Source: Mixophyes australis (lineage: Eukaryota > Chordata > Amphibia > Anura > Limnodynastidae). From it: a stretch of DNA of 64,000 bases. The stretch covers positions 52,834,521-52,898,520 of the forward strand of contig JAVHZZ010000003.1 in NCBI GenBank assembly GCA_036250195.1, written 5' to 3'. Below are positions 45,665-55,852 of the stretch, in pieces. Numbering within the stretch: the stretch's first letter is position 1; the number at the start of each line of letters is the position of its first letter. The notes beneath the pieces were generated by a model. That model saw only the letters and a program-made list of their open reading frames with translations, had not been told where the DNA came from and did not search any database. The position numbers and the translations under genes are program-made.

Positions 45665-46024
45665 GCAAAGAGGCTTATTTGCCACAGTTCCCTGTGAGGG
45701 AACTGCTAAAAACACAGCCAGTCTGCAGCAGCAGGGTAAGAGGGTTCCCTTGGTTTGCTGTGATTTGTTTGTAGAGCTTGGGGTGGAGAATAAAGACCCT
45801 ATCTGTATGTGTGGGTGGGACCACCGATGCCAGTAAGTGGCCGGCTTGCAGACAGGGAAGTAATGCCTAGCTAGATGTAGGTGGTAGGGATTTTTGTCTA
45901 CTGTTACTGGATACGATTGCTGAACCAGCGTTGGAAATGTTTACCCTCCTGACAACTGTTAATAAACAGTTAAATGGTTCAGCATACCTGTGTCGGATTC
46001 CTGTGAATGCTGTACTTTCTCACA
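45662..46024. other. No recognised gene; possible LTR-like fragment
   Basis: It contains 'GAGAATAAAGACC' and 'TGTTAATAAACAG', polyadenylation-signal-like words at LTR-like spacing, and 'GCCACAGTTCCCT', a word also present in the LTR candidate at 62787. No ends or target duplications were found, so I do not call an LTR. Confidence 0.35.
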
Positions 46025-46063
<39 letters not shown>

Positions 46064-46065
46064 TA
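46025..46065. repeat. (AT)n microsatellite
   Basis: About 40 bp of AT repeats with one interruption near 46058. Confidence 0.95.
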
Positions 46066-46120
46066 ACAATGATGTCGCTACCTGGACTCTATATGGTTGA
46101 AACTCTTAGTGTATGTAACA

Positions 46121-46391
46121 TACACTGATCAGCTACAACATTAAAGCCACTGACAAGTGAATATAATCTCATTGATTAGCTCATTACAGTGGCACCAGTC
46201 AAGAGATGGGATACATTAGGCAGCAAGTGAACAGCCAGTTCTTGAAGTTGATGTATAGGAAGCAGGAAAAATAGGCAAGCGTAAGGATCTGAGAGCTAAA
46301 TTGTGATGGCTAGACTGGTTCAGAGCATCATGTGCAGTGGTTAGTACCTTAATAAAGTGGTCCAAGGAAGGACAACCGTTGAACCAGCGTA
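46121..46391 (+). mobile_element. 5' fragment of a Tc1-like transposon
   Basis: It starts with TA and a 'CACTGATCAGCTACAACATT' terminus that I recognise as the 5' end of a Tc1-like element widespread in fish and frogs. The coding start is recognisable: 'GGCAAGCGTAAGGATCTGAG' would encode G-K-R-K-D-L, but the start codon is ATA instead of ATG. Later pieces matching 'VMARL.QSI' and 'WSKEGQPLNQR' are joined by internal deletions. It is truncated after the helix-turn-helix region, near 46391, 29 bp before hAT copy B. Confidence 0.7.
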
Positions 46392-47077
46392 ATTATTATA
46401 TTTTAAAGTATGTGCATACTAGAGATGGTCACTGACCCCCGTGTTTTGGTTTTGGATTCGGTTTTGGATCTGGATTACCGTCGTGTTTTGGTTTTGGTTT
46501 TGCAAAACCGCCATTGCATGTTTTGGTTTTGGTTTTGTTTGGTTTTGTTTTGCTATTTTGTTGGAAAATACATGTTTTTGTGCCTAAAATAACCCAATTT
46601 AGTGCTCCAACTGTTTTAGAGATAAGTAATCTAATTGTTGAGGTAATAAATCATCCAAAAAAAACTGTTTAATTCTTCGTTGGTAGGCCTTCATTTACTC
46701 TACACACAAAACAGATTGTCTTCCCCTCCATCTATGCATATTGGCAATGCAGCCATCGTCTTTGGATGTATATTACACCCTACACTTATAGTTAAATATG
46801 TAAAGAAATGGAAAAAGACAGTTTGCTTTCTGTCTCTATAGGCCCCCCTCCACTTTTTTAAAAAAACAAAAAATTCAGCCATTATAGACTGTACAATATT
46901 AATTGACATGGAGAAAGCCAGTTTGGTTTCTGTCTCTCTAGGCCCCCCTCCACTTGTATAAAATCTTAATAAATTCAGCCGTTATATACTGTACAATATA
47001 AATTGAAATGGACAAAGGCAGTTTGGTATCTGTCTGCATCAGATCCTCTCTCCACTAGGAGTAAAATAGAAAACTAT

Positions 47078-47512
47078 TCAGCCGTTATATAATCTAGAAT
47101 ATAAATAGAAATTGAGAAAGGCAATTTGGTATCTGACTGCATCATAATCATCAACATCATCATTAGCGCCCTCGTCGCCTACACAAATCTCCCCCTCATC
47201 CTCTTCTAATTCCAAAGTGGCATCCTCAATTTGGGTATCACCGGCTACACTCGGGCTATTAAGGCACACATCAGCAGAATGCTCAAGATTAGACATCCCA
47301 CTGTTGGATGGACTCTCCACAGGGATTGTTGTCATTTGTGAATCAGAGCAAATATTCTCCTGTAATGCCTCACTGTTATCTTGCAGCTCGGCTTTGACGC
47401 GTAACAGTAGTTGTGCACCAATTGTAGGCTGGGTAACTTTTTGGGATCTGCCACTAATAGCCAAAGGTGAAGGCCTCATTCTCTCTTTGCCACTGCGTGT
47501 GTAGAATGGCAT
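47078..47512 (-). pseudogene. Element-borne 144-codon frame with acidic C-terminus (copy B)
   Basis: Counterpart of 30503-30937. It differs from copy A at four residues: K to M, R to L, E to D and D to V. I could find only these four nucleotide differences in the coding stretch, all of them amino-acid changing. That is what drift without selection predicts. Function unknown. Confidence 0.5.
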
Positions 47513-47739
47513 GCTTGCAATTTTTTTTTTATTGTCACTTTTAACTTTTGCTCAGTTACACTTCTTTTTCGCTTCAATACAGTAAAAAATTTTTTGGTTT
47601 TTGTTTGTTGCACTAATTTGAAAACACTCTGTTGTTTGACATCGCCTTGGCCAGATGACGTACTGGGAACACTAACATCAGGACTGGTGACAGAACCTGG
47701 TTGCTCATTCAGATCATATGTGGACTGCTTTGAATCCAT
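47476..47739 (-). pseudogene. Element-borne 87-codon basic frame (copy B)
   Basis: Counterpart of 30901-31161, with a K to Q change and a small insertion in and beside the T run at about 47521-47541 that alters the residues after 'TEQKL'. The frame overlaps the 144-codon frame in another phase, as in copy A. Confidence 0.45.
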
Positions 47740-47749
47740 TCTGAGCGCA

Positions 47750-48770
47750 AACCACTGGGGAGTGCTAAAAATTATTTAGTAGATACTGCTGACAGATATG
47801 ACTTTTGACAGCCAGAAATATTAATGCACAATTAGGGAGGACACCCCAAAAGCACTGAGGAGTGCTAAAAATTATTTAGTAGATACTGCTGACAGATATG
47901 ACTTTTGACAGCCAGAAATATTAATGCACAATTAGGGAGGACGCCCCAAAAGCACTGAGGAGTGCTAAAAATTATTTAGTAGATACTGCTGACAGATATG
48001 ACTTTTGACAGCCAGAAATATTAATGCACAATTAGGGAGGACACCCCAAAAGCACTGAGGTGTGCTAAAAATTATTTAGTAGATACTGCTGACAGAAATG
48101 ACTTTTGACAGCCAGAAATATTAATGCACAATTAGGGAGGACACCCCAAAAGCACTGAGGAGTGCTAAAAATTATTTGGTAGATACTGCTGACAGATATG
48201 ACTTTTGACAGCCAGAAATATTAATGCACAATTAGGGAGGACACCCCAAAAGCACTGAGGTGTGCTAAAAATTATTTAGTAGATACTGCTGACAGAAATG
48301 ACTTTTGACAGCCAGAAATATTAATGCACAATTAGGGAGGACACCCCAAAAGCACTGAGGAGTGCTAAAAATTATTTGGTAGATACTGCTGACAGATATG
48401 ACTTTTGACAGCCAGAAATATTAATGCACAATTAGGAAGAACACCCCAAAAGCACTGAGGAGTGCTAAAAATTATTTAGTAGATACTGCTGACAGATATG
48501 ACTTTTGACAGCCAGAAATATTAATGCACAATTAGGGAGGACACCCCAAAAGTACTGAGGTGTGCTAAAAATTATTTAGTAGATACTGCTGACAGAAATG
48601 ACTTTTGACAGCCAGAAATATTAATGCACAATTAGGGAGGACACCCCAAAAGCACTGAGGAGTGCTAAAAATAATTTAGTAGATACTGCTGACAGATATG
48701 ACTTTTGACAGCCAGAAATATTTATGCACAATTATGGGGGACACCCCAAAAGCGCTGGGGAGTGCCAAAT
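47750..48770 (+). repeat. 100-bp minisatellite inside copy B, 10 units
   Basis: 'TGACTTTTGACAGCCAG' recurs every 100 bp from 47799 to 48699. The unit types are those of copy A, plus private variants such as 'GAGGTGTGCTAAAA' in three units, 'GACGCCCC' and 'GAAGAACACC'. The final diverged unit is the same as in copy A. Confidence 0.97.
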
Positions 48771-49122
48771 ATGAAGAAAAAATAATAAACCTCTATCCTC
48801 CTCTCTGCACTAGCGATTTTGGTTAGAGCAATTGCAAGAACAATATTGTATTCTCTGTCCCTGCTTTAATTAGCCTATGACTACACCCTGCTCTCTCCCT
48901 CTGTCAAATGGCGATGGATTGCTGTGGAGGCGTGTATTTATAAAGTTGAAGTATCGCGAGAACCGAACCCCGAGATCCGACGACGCCACAATGACGTTCG
49001 GCCTCGATTTGGATTCGGAACGGGCGGGAGAGTACCGAGCTGCTCAGCTCGGTACTCGGATACCCAAAGTTCGGGTGGGTTCGGTTCTCGGAGAACCGGA
49101 CCCGCCCATCTCTAGTGCATAC

Positions 49123-51186
49123 ATACATACTGAGCTGATTAATATACATTAAATAATTGGAGTGTTTATCAGGGGCACATTAAGAGGGGTTGCCCAGAAC
49201 CTATTCCCTTCCTTCGCATGCTCAAATCATATGATCCGCAGGTACATCATAGATTAATGCCCTGTTCTCACCCAGCTTCCCTGCAGCTGAAGCTGATTAT
49301 TAGGCAGGGACACAACAAATTACATCTCCCGTCATGCAGCAAGAAACAATGAGGCTTCTGATTGGAGTAGGCTCACATGACGCCTCTGAAGTGGTCAGGT
49401 GACAGCTGAAGAGGTTTACAGAGTTGTTGCTCAGCTCCACCACATCTGGGCATATGATGGAGAGTAGAGGCATGAGATAGAGATATGAATACCTATCAGT
49501 ACCATATCTTCTGGGAATCTGTCCCTGTCTGGGCTCTAATTGCAGGTATATGTAACTGAAATAGTAGAACAGTGTATAGTGCATCACAAATTATTAGTCA
49601 TGTTCAGGTTTTTTTCTTTTATTTAAACCACAAATCATTATAAAATATTACAATTATTGTCGTTAATTATTTTTTTTACATTGGTTGTAATTGTTACTAA
49701 GTTAAATGTAAATTTACAAAAGTTGCTACAACTTTTCTAAAAAAGCACCTTTTTTTTTTTTTTTTTACTTCTAGAGCAAAAATCAAGCATTTGGAAACCC
49801 CCCTCTATAATTCTGTGTTCCCTGTTTATACTTAACCAGGTACATCCACCATGCTGGCTTTCACTCCGATCCAGCTTGCCCCTGTTGGAAGTTACTTGTT
49901 TCCTTAGCTCGGCAAGCAGAGAGGGAGTGACCGCTGGGCAGACTTGCTTTGTGTAAATGAACTGTGTGGGCTGTTTGATTGTTACACAGGGGCAGGGCCA
50001 GTGATGTTTCAGCTGTTTAAATCACTGCAGGAACGAAGGGAAATAACTTTATATCATGTACCGCAAAATGGCCAATCAGCTGTGTGCTGCAGTCAGATCA
50101 GGATAGCCGCTAGGAGTTATAAAACGACACCTCTTCCCGATTAGCCTTCTGGGTGTTTGTATTGTGTTATTTGATTGTAGCTTTTATGTTATGTTATTTT
50201 CCTTGCTCACACAGCACTTGTACAGTGTGATTTAATTTTCCATCTGCACATTTTCCACAAGAGTAGTTACTTCTTTCTCGCTCAAATTTGATAAACAAGT
50301 TGATGGAAGTCTTCTTGCCCCCAGTGCACCTGCTACGTTTACTGTGATTTCATTCTCTAAATAAGTCATGGCAGCAACAAGATGAAATATATATAAATTA
50401 AGGGTATCTTTTTTAGCCCTTCTTATATAAATATATAGTGGGAAGCACAATATACCAACTCCAGTAAGATAACAAACGTCTGATAAACTGCAGTTTGCAT
50501 GGACGGTGTTGGCCATAGACCAGGTATCATTTGACAGTCTGTCAGTAGATCCCAACCAGCTCAGATGAAGCTGAATTGGTAACTAAATTCTTGTGGCAAT
50601 TTCAGTCATAGTATTGTTAATAATGTAAGACTCCTGTAAGGACCTTGCGTATGATCAGATTAAAAATCCTGACATAACCCGTTAAATCTAGTTTCGTCAA
50701 AGCAAGATCCTGGACGCAAGTAACGTCATGTTTGTAATATTGCACATGGGAGGTAATTTGCACAAAACATCCGCTGCATATTGCACAATCAGCTTTGGCC
50801 TCTGGTTTTGATTTGGGAAATTGCGCTTAGAGGGATTTGAGCTGGTGCCGTCTACAGAGAAGCGCAGGCTGAGGGGAGACGTTATGCCCAGGAAAGTGTT
50901 CTTAGCAAAGGACAGATTGGATGCATCTGTGCACCTAGATTGTCAAAATAGTGCAAAAATGAGATTATAGAAATAAGATAAAAGGAAAACGTCCATTTTC
51001 ATTGCACAGAAGACTTGAATTTTTGCACCAGGACATCAGGTAGTAATACAGTCATGATATATGTAATTCCTAAATGAGGCTAAATCAAGCAGAGATTTTG
51101 GAGGAAAAACTGAGCATTTATTTTAGTAAAAGCATTGGTACTAAAGTCTTAGGAGGTTGTACTTTGATTACCCTTTTGCACATTTT
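49123..51186. other. No recognised gene
   Basis: Unique-looking sequence with T-rich runs near 49662-49772. Short frames (up to 107 codons at 50232-50555, minus) show no domain resemblance. Confidence 0.45.
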
Positions 51187-51450
51187 GGGCCTGATTCACC
51201 TTCGGACACAAGTCTGCTTGCGTGAAACAGCTCTGTGCACGCTCAGAAACGGACCTTACGCCAATGAACGCAGTCGCTTACAATTCATGTCTGAATGTGT
51301 ATGACACCACTGCCAACGACTAGAAAGGTGAAACAGTGGAGGGGTCGAGGGCGCGTCATTGCAAATGTGGCAATTCAAGGTCTGTGTTTCTGGAAGTATG
51401 CGTTTTTAGCCATATAATTTGTACCTGCAGGGCAGGTGTAAGTGCTGATT
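51187..51450 (+). repeat. Interspersed repeat 'GGGCCTGATTCACCTTCGGA', related to 63755-63965
   Basis: It shares with the right-edge copy the words 'CGGACCTTACGCCAATGA' (there 'TGGACCTTACACCAATGA') and 'GTGTTTCTGGAAGTATG' (there 'GTGTTTCTAGTAAGTATG') in the same order and spacing. The start resembles the 'GGGCCTGATTCA' MITE terminus, so it may be a related nonautonomous DNA element. The right end is not fixed. Confidence 0.5.
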
Positions 51451-51652
51451 GATAGTGAGGACTGATAAAGGTTTATGGCAGTGGTTCCCAAACTTTTGCA
51501 GTTCGCGGCACCCTTAGAGTCTCCATAATTTTTTCAAGGCACCCCTCCAAAATAATTACTGAGCAGTCCTTTTTTAGAAGTAGTTGGGTCAAAAAATTGT
51601 AATAAGTATTTAGGGCAGGACAGAAATACTTATTTAGTTGTATGCAAAAATG

Positions 51653-51830
51653 CTCCCTCTGCATCCAGACACTCTGCCCCCTCTGCATCCAGACACTCTG
51701 CCCCCTCTGCATCCAGACACTCTGCACCCTCTGCATCCAGACACTCTGCCCCCTCTGCATCCAGACACTCTGCCACCTCTGCATATAGACACTCTGCCCC
51801 CTCTGCATCCAGACACACTGCCCTCTCATG
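51653..51830 (+). repeat. 24-bp minisatellite inside hAT copy 2, about 7 copies
   Basis: The unit combines 'CTCTGCATCCAGACAC' with 'TCTGCCCC'. It resembles the 27-bp unit of copy 1 ('CTCTGCATCATCCACT' and 'CACTCTGCCCC') at the same position in the element. The two arrays therefore probably grew from the same short ancestral sequence with different unit lengths. Confidence 0.9.
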
Positions 51831-52320
51831 CTGCCCCCTCTAGCCCTCTCTCACGCTGCCCCCTCTGCCCTCACACGCTACCCCCTCTCACACTGTCCCC
51901 CTCCTCTGCCCTCTCTCACGCTGCCCCCCTCCTCTGCCCTCTCTCACGCTGTCCCCCTCCTCTGTCACGCTGTCCCCTCCTCTGCCCTTTGTCACGCTGT
52001 CCCCCTCCTCTGTCACGCTGTCCCCCTCCTCTGTCACGCTGTCCCCCTCCCCTGTCACGCTGTCCCCCTCCCCTGTCACGCTGTCCTCCACCTCTGCCCT
52101 CTGTCCCCCTCCTCTGCCCTCTGTCATGCTGTCCCCCTCCTCTGTCACGCTGTCCCCCTCCTCTGTCACGCTGTCCCCCTCCTCTGCCCTCTGTCACGCT
52201 GTCCCCCTCCTCTGTCACGCTGTCCCCCTCCTCTGCCCTCTGTCACGCTGTCCCCCTACTCTGTCCTCTCTCACGCTGTCCTCCTCCTCTGCCTTCTCTC
52301 ACGCTACTTCTCACTCTGCT
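51831..52320 (+). repeat. ~21-bp CT-rich minisatellite inside hAT copy 2
   Basis: The repeated unit is 'CTGTCCCCCTCCTCTG' plus 'TCACG', interspersed with longer versions containing 'CCCTCTGTCACG'. There are about 20 units. It has no counterpart in copy 1. Confidence 0.9.
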
Positions 52321-52326
52321 CCCTCT

Positions 52327-52530
52327 GCCACGCGCCAGCCATAGAAAAAACAAAGAACACAAAAACTTACCAATTCGCGCGGCGTCGGGACCCAGCATCC
52401 TCCTCTCTCACGCAGCAGCTTGTCACTGAAATGACAAGCTGCTGCGTGAGAGAGGAGGATGCAGGGTTCCGGCGCCGCACGGATTGGTAAGTTTTTGTGT
52501 TCTTTGTTTTTTCTATGGCTGGCGCGTGGC
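52327..52530. repeat. ~200-bp near-perfect palindrome near the right end of hAT copy 2
   Basis: Outer arms 'GCCACGCGCCAGCCATAG' and 'CTATGGCTGGCGCGTGGC' pair. The arms continue through 'AACAAAGAACACAAAAACTT' and 'CATCCTCCTCTCTCACGCAG' to a centre at about 52429 ('AGCTTGTCACTGAAATGACA'). Only a few mismatches are visible, mainly around the 'GCGGCGTCGGGACCC' segment. The equivalent in copy 1 is decayed. Confidence 0.92.
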
Positions 52531-52590
52531 ACCCCAGTGACAGAGCCGCGGCACCCCTGGGAGCACACTTTGGGAACCGCCGGTTTATGG

Positions 52591-53194
52591 TGTAATTATA
52601 GTATTGTGAGTTGCTACTTTTTTTTTTTCTAAAAAAAAAAATTTTCACATGCGTTCTGATGGGACTTTATCCTGCAGTCTGTTCTGTCTGTTAGCGCGTG
52701 CTTATACCCAGATTCATATGGAACCGTATCTTGAGATCCCCTAGGATTTGAACACGGGTGCACATACACTTATGTCCCGTGCTCATTTTAAAGACCTAAC
52801 TAACAACTTGTGTGCAGGCTGCATTTGAATATGACGTAGGCCCAGAGTCCCTGGAGAATCTTGCGCCTTTCTGCATACCAAGGCGCACTTCTAGATTGTG
52901 GAGGTTTAGGAATGAAATGTCCTGGGAGGACCATGGATACGCCTTGTCTGACGCCAGCATTGCAGGGTCAACAGAGAATTTGTATTCAGATTGCACAGAG
53001 ACCTGTATTTTACAGCCTGTTGCCCTCCAGGTGTTGTGGAGCCCCAACATGCCTAGGTTGTGGGTGCGAGAGGTGTTCTTTGTGGGAATATGATGATGTC
53101 TGACCAAGTGGGTGGAGAAGTACAGAGATTTAGGTTTATGAATATGTATAAAACATGGGTGTGCCAGCTGACCAGATGGCCATAGATGTGTATA
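52591..53194. other. No gene; faint MITE fragment
   Basis: Minor A and T runs occur at 52620-52650. 'CTCCAGGTGTTGTGGAGCCC' near 53027 recalls the hAT MITE at 41062. Frames of 80 to 144 codons on both strands have no domain resemblance. Confidence 0.4.
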
Positions 53195-53524
53195 CATCAT
53201 CATCATCACCATGCATGTATATAGTGCCACTGATTCCGCAGCGCTGTACAGAGAACTCGCTCACATCAGTCCCTGCCCCATTGGAGCTTACAGTCTAAAT
53301 TTCCTAACACACACACAGACAGACTAGGGTCAATTTGTAAACAGCCAATTAACCTACCAGTATGTTTTTGGAGTGTGGGAGGAAACCGGAGCACGCGGAG
53401 GAAACTCACGCAAACATGGGGAGAACATACAAACTCCTCACAGATAAGGACATGGTTGGGAATTGAACTCATGACCCCAGCGCTGTAAGGCAGAAGAGCT
53501 AACCACTAAGCCACTGTGCTGCCC
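53195..53524 (-). mobile_element. tRNA-headed SINE (V-SINE-like), copy 2
   Basis: Same order as 40271-40616 on the minus strand. The head 'GGGCAGCACAGTGGCTTAGT' contains an A-box match (TGGCTTAGTGG), and a B-box-like 'GAGTTCAATTCCC' follows. Then come the conserved core, 'GCGCTGCGGAATCAGTGGCA', and a (GAT)n-type tail that appears on the plus strand as 'CATCATCATCATCACC'. The copy is moderately diverged. Confidence 0.75.
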
Positions 53525-54649
53525 ATGAGTCATAATGTTGAATATGAAGAGAAATGTTGACATGAAGAAATTATGTTGGAGGCATATATAGGGTAAGTTC
53601 TGTAGATACAGTGGTGTGCCAGGGAATGACTTGGGAAAGGCATTTTGGCATCAGGGGGGGAGATGTGGGATGGCTCACACCAGTACCATGTTATCTTAAT
53701 CCGCTCTAACTGGAATAATAATATTGAACAATGTATTTTACCTTTAATGTATTCCTCCATTCCAGAACTGCAGATATTTTAGATAAAGCTGTGATATTTT
53801 TCCTATGCACATTTGATGTTCTGTCATTAGCCTATTGTAGGACATCCTTAGTCCTTTTTATCTGATGATATGATAGCTTATACATATGTCATAGTGAGAC
53901 CAACCGAGTGACCAGGCTCTTCTCCCGCCAGGATCCCTACCTGTCTGCGAGAGGATCTCTGCACCGTTACTAATGTATAAATCCCACAATCCTATTAGCA
54001 ATGAGCACTGAATAAACAAACACAGCACATGACTAAGTCCAACTCAAGTTTAATTAAACACTGAGCTACATGAGCAAGCAATGTGTGACTAGAGGCTCAC
54101 ACCCACTTCAAAATTCTTCGTTATTGTAAGCAATGCCAAAAACATTGTAAATGTTAATCTATAATTGTAGGTGAGCGAGTTCTACCCCCTTAAGCCATCT
54201 GTAAGCAAACAATATGGTACCAATTTTATTTCCAAGGATTTGGGCCTTAAAGGAAAATGATACAGTAACATCACATCCTTTTAAAATATCCTTTTGTAGA
54301 GATACTCTTACTGTATACAGCAAGATGATTTCTTCCACTGTTATTCATTATGTTATAATAAATATTTACAGAACATGGGAAAATAAATTCTACTTCTAAT
54401 AGGTTATCTTGACTTTTTTTGTAAACAGAACCCCTATCATATCTGCAGTTATTAGTTGGATACACTATCTGACAGATGTATCTAACTGATACTTGGTATT
54501 GCCAAGTCTATATATTCAGGAGGCTTGGCAGATGTTGGGCTTTGAACGTGTATGGCACCACCACCACACCACATCCACCATTTTTGAATCACACAAAAAG
54601 CAACAGCTTCTCCAAATAAATATATGGACACTGGGTAGAGAACACTCCC
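53525..54649. other. No recognised gene
   Basis: Unique-looking sequence with short unsupported frames. A stretch at about 53895-54110 with 'AATAAACAAACAC' has an LTR-like look, but no ends could be found. Confidence 0.4.
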
Positions 54650-54822
54650 AAGAGTATATTCACTAAACTGCAGGTTTGCAAAACTGGAGATGTTGCCTAT
54701 AGCAACCAATCGGATTCCAGCTGTCATTTTGTAGAATGTACTAAATAAATGATAACTAGAATCTGATTGGTTGCTATAGGCAACATCTCCACTTTTTCAA
54801 ATTAGTAAATATACCCCCAAGT
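54650..54822. mobile_element. Palindromic MITE, 'TTGCTATAGGCAACA' family, copy 2
   Basis: 'GGAGATGTTGCCTATAGCAA' near 54688 pairs with 'TTGCTATAGGCAACATCTCC' near 54771. The outer arms 'GAGTATATTCACTAAACT' and 'AATTAGTAAATATACC' also pair imperfectly. It is the same family as 15066-15205. The centre 'GTAGAATGTACTAAATAAAT' is shared in form. No coding capacity. Confidence 0.85.
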
Positions 54823-55757
54823 GTGACTTGTATTTAACAACATAGACACTAGAGTCTGCTAGATAGCAGCATGAACCATTGGTATTCTAGTCATAGTCTG
54901 TGCATTTTTCTTCTATTTTGCTGCATTTTTAAGTAAAATATATTACAAACAAAGTTATACTTTCATACATTATGTGTCCCATATACATTGCAGAAAATTT
55001 ATAATTGCAGATTAAACGAATCCCTGTTAAGCAGTCTTAATAATCTGGTAAATAATTCAAATTGTGCATCTTGCAGGGGAAATGCAGAGCAGCCAAACGG
55101 GACATCAAATGTGTTATTGCACACCCAGAATTTATCACTTTGCCTTATGACTTTTGTTTTCCTAAATGGATCTGAGATAGACAAGTGTCAATCACAGTCT
55201 CTGTAGCAGTGAGGGTTTTACCACTGTGGCCCATGCAATGAGGAGCCCGGCGGTCACTGTATAACAATTCCACAATACCTGTTCTGATATCTCTGTCTCA
55301 GAATGGAGATAATAGATCAAAATACTTTATTCTCAGAATAATATTTAAAAATATATAGATTTTTTTTTTATTTTGTAAAATAAATATCATCTATTTTTAT
55401 ACTGTATTTTTTTTTTATTAGTGGAACTAAAGCCTGAACTTGTAGTAACGCTGCACATGCTCCAACCGGCAACTGCTTTCATGCATGCGCAGACCTACAG
55501 AGACTGGCGTGGGAAAGCGTCAGTTTAACCCTTACAGCTTCGGGCCAATATCGTTGGGGCAGCTCAGTACTGCTCGCCCGCGTGGGCGAGATTTTCAGAA
55601 CTTGTTTGGATAATGGGTTGCCAAATAAAAGATCCCATAAAAATCAGACAACACCCCCGATTTATCCAAGCCACGTCCAGGTAAACCACACAATTTACTG
55701 GTGTTGAAAATTGCTACTGCTGCCCTGTATATATGCCTATGTTTTGCAATCCACATA
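54823..55757. other. No recognised gene
   Basis: Unique-looking sequence with T runs near 55361 and 55407. Short frames are unsupported. Confidence 0.5.
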
Positions 55758-55852
55758 TTGGGGGGGAATTCAATTGGCTGCGTTACTGTTAAAAGTAACG
55801 CGGCCTGCGCATTATTACTGTTATTACGGTAGTTCTAACGCCGGGTTAAAAC

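Larger units (their letters stand above)
46420..49114 (-). mobile_element. hAT-type element, 'TAGAGATGG' family, copy B (2695 bp)
   Basis: Same ends and internal order as copy A, with a perfect 8-bp target duplication GTGCATAC at 46412-46419 and 49115-49122. It retains about 35 bp near 46505 ('GCAAAACCGCCATTGCATG' region) that copy A lacks. It has the same minus-strand frames, a 100-bp array of 10 units and the same GC-rich tail. It is very similar to copy A outside the array, so the two insertions share a recent source. No transposase domain is present. Confidence 0.9.
51479..52582. mobile_element. hAT-type element, 'CAGTGGTTCCCAAA' family, copy 2 (1104 bp)
   Basis: The left end 'CAGTGGTTCCCAAAC' pairs with the reverse complement of the right end, 'CGGCGGTTCCCAAAG'. 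It has a perfect 8-bp target duplication GTTTATGG at 51471-51478 and 52583-52590. The first 170 bp align with copy 1 (36904 onward), including 'GTTCGCGGCACCCTTAGAGT'. It then contains a 24-bp array, a 21-bp CT-rich array, and a large palindrome before the right end. No transposase domain is visible. Frames of up to 263 codons are array artefacts. Confidence 0.9.

Noticed and set aside
51638..52490. Frames of 220 and 263 codons rich in proline, serine and leucine
   Set aside because: They run across the 24-bp and 21-bp arrays in hAT copy 2 and have no non-repetitive domain.
53895..54110. LTR-like segment
   Set aside because: A polyadenylation-like word alone was present. No inverted TG/CA ends or target duplication could be found.
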